NCBI RefSeq assembly: GCF_030160275.1
Contig: NZ_BSOA01000047.1
Coordinates: 62,001 to 126,000, forward strand
Reading direction: 5' to 3'
DNA from: Dyella flagellata
Lineage (GTDB): Bacteria; Pseudomonadota; Gammaproteobacteria; Xanthomonadales; Rhodanobacteraceae
Length of the DNA: 64,000 nt
In this document: in pieces, positions 62,689-64,000 of the stretch
Numbering within the stretch: the first letter of the stretch is position 1
Layout of the letters: every line of letters starts with the position of its first letter
Made by a program: the position numbers and the translations under genes
Notes under the pieces: generated by a model
The model's database searches: none
Told to the model about the DNA's origin: nothing
Seen by the model: the letters and a program-made list of their open reading frames with translations, nothing else

Positions 62689-64000
62689 ATGCATCGCCCA
62701 TCGCTGTTGTGCGCCGCACTTGCGCTGGCCGTTCTCCCTGCCGCTGCGCTTTTCGCCCAGGACGGCCATGCAGTGGCATGGCAAAGCGTGACCGAACTTC
62801 AACAACAGATGGACGCGGGCAAGCTCGCCAGCAAGGCGCTGGTACAGGACGATATCGCACGCATCCGACAGATCGATCAAGCCGGCCCGACCTTGCGTTC
62901 GGTGCTGGAATTGAATCCAGATGCCACCAAGATTGCCGCCGAACTGGATGCCAGTCGCAAGTCTTCGCATGGCGCCCTGTATGGCATCCCGGTGTTGTTG
63001 AAGGACAACATCGATACCGGCGATCACATGCTGACCACGGCCGGTTCGCTCGCGCTGATGGGGGCACCGGCGCCGCAAGATGCCGCGCTGGTAACGCGTT
63101 TGCGCAAAGCCGGCGCCGTGATTCTGGGCAAGGCCAACTTGAGCGAATGGGCGGATTTCCGCTCCGCCCATGCCAGCAGCGGCTGGACCGGCCGCGGCGG
63201 ACAGACGCGCAACCCCTATGCGTTGGATCGCAATCCCTGCGGATCCAGTTCGGGTTCCGCGGTAGCTGTCGCCGCTGGCCTGGTGCCCGTAGCGGTAGGT
63301 TCGGAAACGGACGGATCGATCATCTGCCCGGCTTCGATGAACGGCATCGTCGGCATCAAACCGACGCTGGGCCTGGTCAGCCGCAGCGGCATCATTCCGA
63401 TCAGCCACAATCAGGACACAGCCGGCCCGCTGGCGCGCAGTGTCAGCGATGCGGCGATTTTGCTCACTGCGTTGGCAGGCAGCGACCCGCACGATCCGGC
63501 CACGGTCGATGCGGATAAACACGCTACCGATTACGCACACTTCCTCGACCCGAACGGCTTACGCGGCAAGCGCATCGGCGTGGTGCGTCAGCTCGCCGGC
63601 AATGAGCCCAATGCCGATCGCGTGCTGGATGAAGCGATCGCGGTGATGAAGGCGCAAGGCGCGATCATCGTCGACCCGGTCACCCTGCCGCATCTGGCCG
63701 AGCTAGGCGATCCGGAAATGACCGTGATGCTGTACGACTTCAAGCATGACCTCAACGCCTATCTGGCGGGCCATAAAGGCCTGAAGGTCAAAACGCTCGC
63801 CGACCTGATCGCTTTCGACCAGCAGGAATCGGCACGCGAAATGCCATGGTTCGGGCAGGATCTGTTCGAACAGGCGCAAGCCAAGGGGCCGCTGACGGAC
63901 AAGGCTTACGTCGATGCGTTGACCAAGGCGAAACAATTCTCCGGGCCGCAAGGCATCGATGCCGCGCTTGCGGCCAATCACCTGGATGCCTTGCTCTCAC
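62689..64000 (+). CDS. secreted amidase-signature enzyme (3' end outside window)
   Basis: The open frame runs from ATG 62689 to the window edge (437 codons). It has a signal peptide ([19 protein letters not shown]). The amidase signature Ser-cisSer-Lys triad is visible: Lys105 in PVLLKDNID, a cis-Ser in [14 protein letters not shown] (residues 184-194) and the nucleophile Ser210 in [12 protein letters not shown]. The family hydrolyses amides, from acetamide to aminoacyl and peptide amides; exported members (as in Xanthomonadales) may act on peptides. A clear GGAGG precedes the ATG. The C-terminus is cut. Confidence 0.9.
   Translation, partial: MHRPSLLCAALALAVLPAAALFAQDGHAVAWQSVTELQQQMDAGKLASKALVQDDIARIRQIDQAGPTLRSVLELNPDATKIAAELDASRKSSHGALYGIPVLLKDNIDTGDHMLTTAGSLALMGAPAPQDAALVTRLRKAGAVILGKANLSEWADFRSAHASSGWTGRGGQTRNPYALDRNPCGSSSGSAVAVAAGLVPVAVGSETDGSIICPASMNGIVGIKPTLGLVSRSGIIPISHNQDTAGPLARSVSDAAILLTALAGSDPHDPATVDADKHATDYAHFLDPNGLRGKRIGVVRQLAGNEPNADRVLDEAIAVMKAQGAIIVDPVTLPHLAELGDPEMTVMLYDFKHDLNAYLAGHKGLKVKTLADLIAFDQQESAREMPWFGQDLFEQAQAKGPLTDKAYVDALTKAKQFSGPQGIDAALAANHLDALLS

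Overview
The window is a GC-rich gammaproteobacterial chromosome segment. Gene order (dapD-glnD-map / rpsB-tsf-pyrH-frr-uppS-cdsA-rseP-bamA-lpxD-fabZ-lpxA-lpxB-rnhB-dnaE-accA, then tilS, pmbA/darP and tldD-yhdP-rng) matches the conserved gammaproteobacterial core. Protein style and the many REP-like palindromes suggest the Xanthomonadales/Lysobacterales, most likely Rhodanobacteraceae (Dyella/Rhodanobacter-like). That placement is inference. No tRNA, rRNA, CRISPR array, transposase or integrase was seen.

Layout. 1-2.06 kb: the end of an EamA-type permease, then an acyl carrier protein and a ketosynthase. 2.3-6.1 kb: a NUDIX hydrolase divergent from a lipoprotein phosphodiester glycosidase and a penicillin-acylase-family enzyme. 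6.2-12.8 kb, minus strand: lysine/peptidoglycan genes dapD-yffB-like-dapE, a PepSY-type membrane protein, glnD and map. 13.1-23.1 kb, plus strand: translation (rpsB, tsf, frr), UMP kinase, undecaprenyl diphosphate and CDP-diacylglycerol synthesis, RseP and BamA. 25.5-33.8 kb: lipid A genes lpxD-fabZ-lpxA-lpxB, then rnhB and dnaE. 33.9-38.1 kb: a response regulator, a large hybrid histidine kinase and a Mut7-C protein placed between dnaE and accA. 38.4-45.2 kb: accA, a VOC protein, a secreted adenosine deaminase-like enzyme, a NYN/LOTUS protein, tilS, an MFS exporter with a palindromic operator, and xseB. 45.4-56 kb: DUF4870, pmbA, DUF1653, darP, tldD, yhdP, rng and a Mug-like glycosylase. 56.2-64 kb: an RND pump and its adaptor, two c-type cytochromes and a partial secreted amidase.

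The most unusual stretch is 23.1-25.5 kb between bamA and lpxD. An A+T-rich gene there encodes a secreted protein with two bulb-type (mannose-binding) lectin domains and four intact QxDxNxVxY sites. This is the architecture of LlpA lectin-like bacteriocins, whose known receptor in Pseudomonas is BamA. It is followed by a decayed internal piece of lpxD fused directly to a second copy of the bamA 3' end and terminator, then by a second A+T-rich gene for an unrecognised secreted protein, and only then by intact lpxD. This is the footprint of a tandem duplication of the bamA-lpxD junction, with a different cargo gene in each copy. The dxr gene that sits near cdsA in relatives, and skp between bamA and lpxD, are both absent from their usual places.

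Several intergenic spaces hold REP-type palindromes (consensus about GTAGGYTGGGRTGNNAATCCCAGCCTAC), one very long 238-bp palindrome at 2063-2300, and two other small inverted-repeat families.
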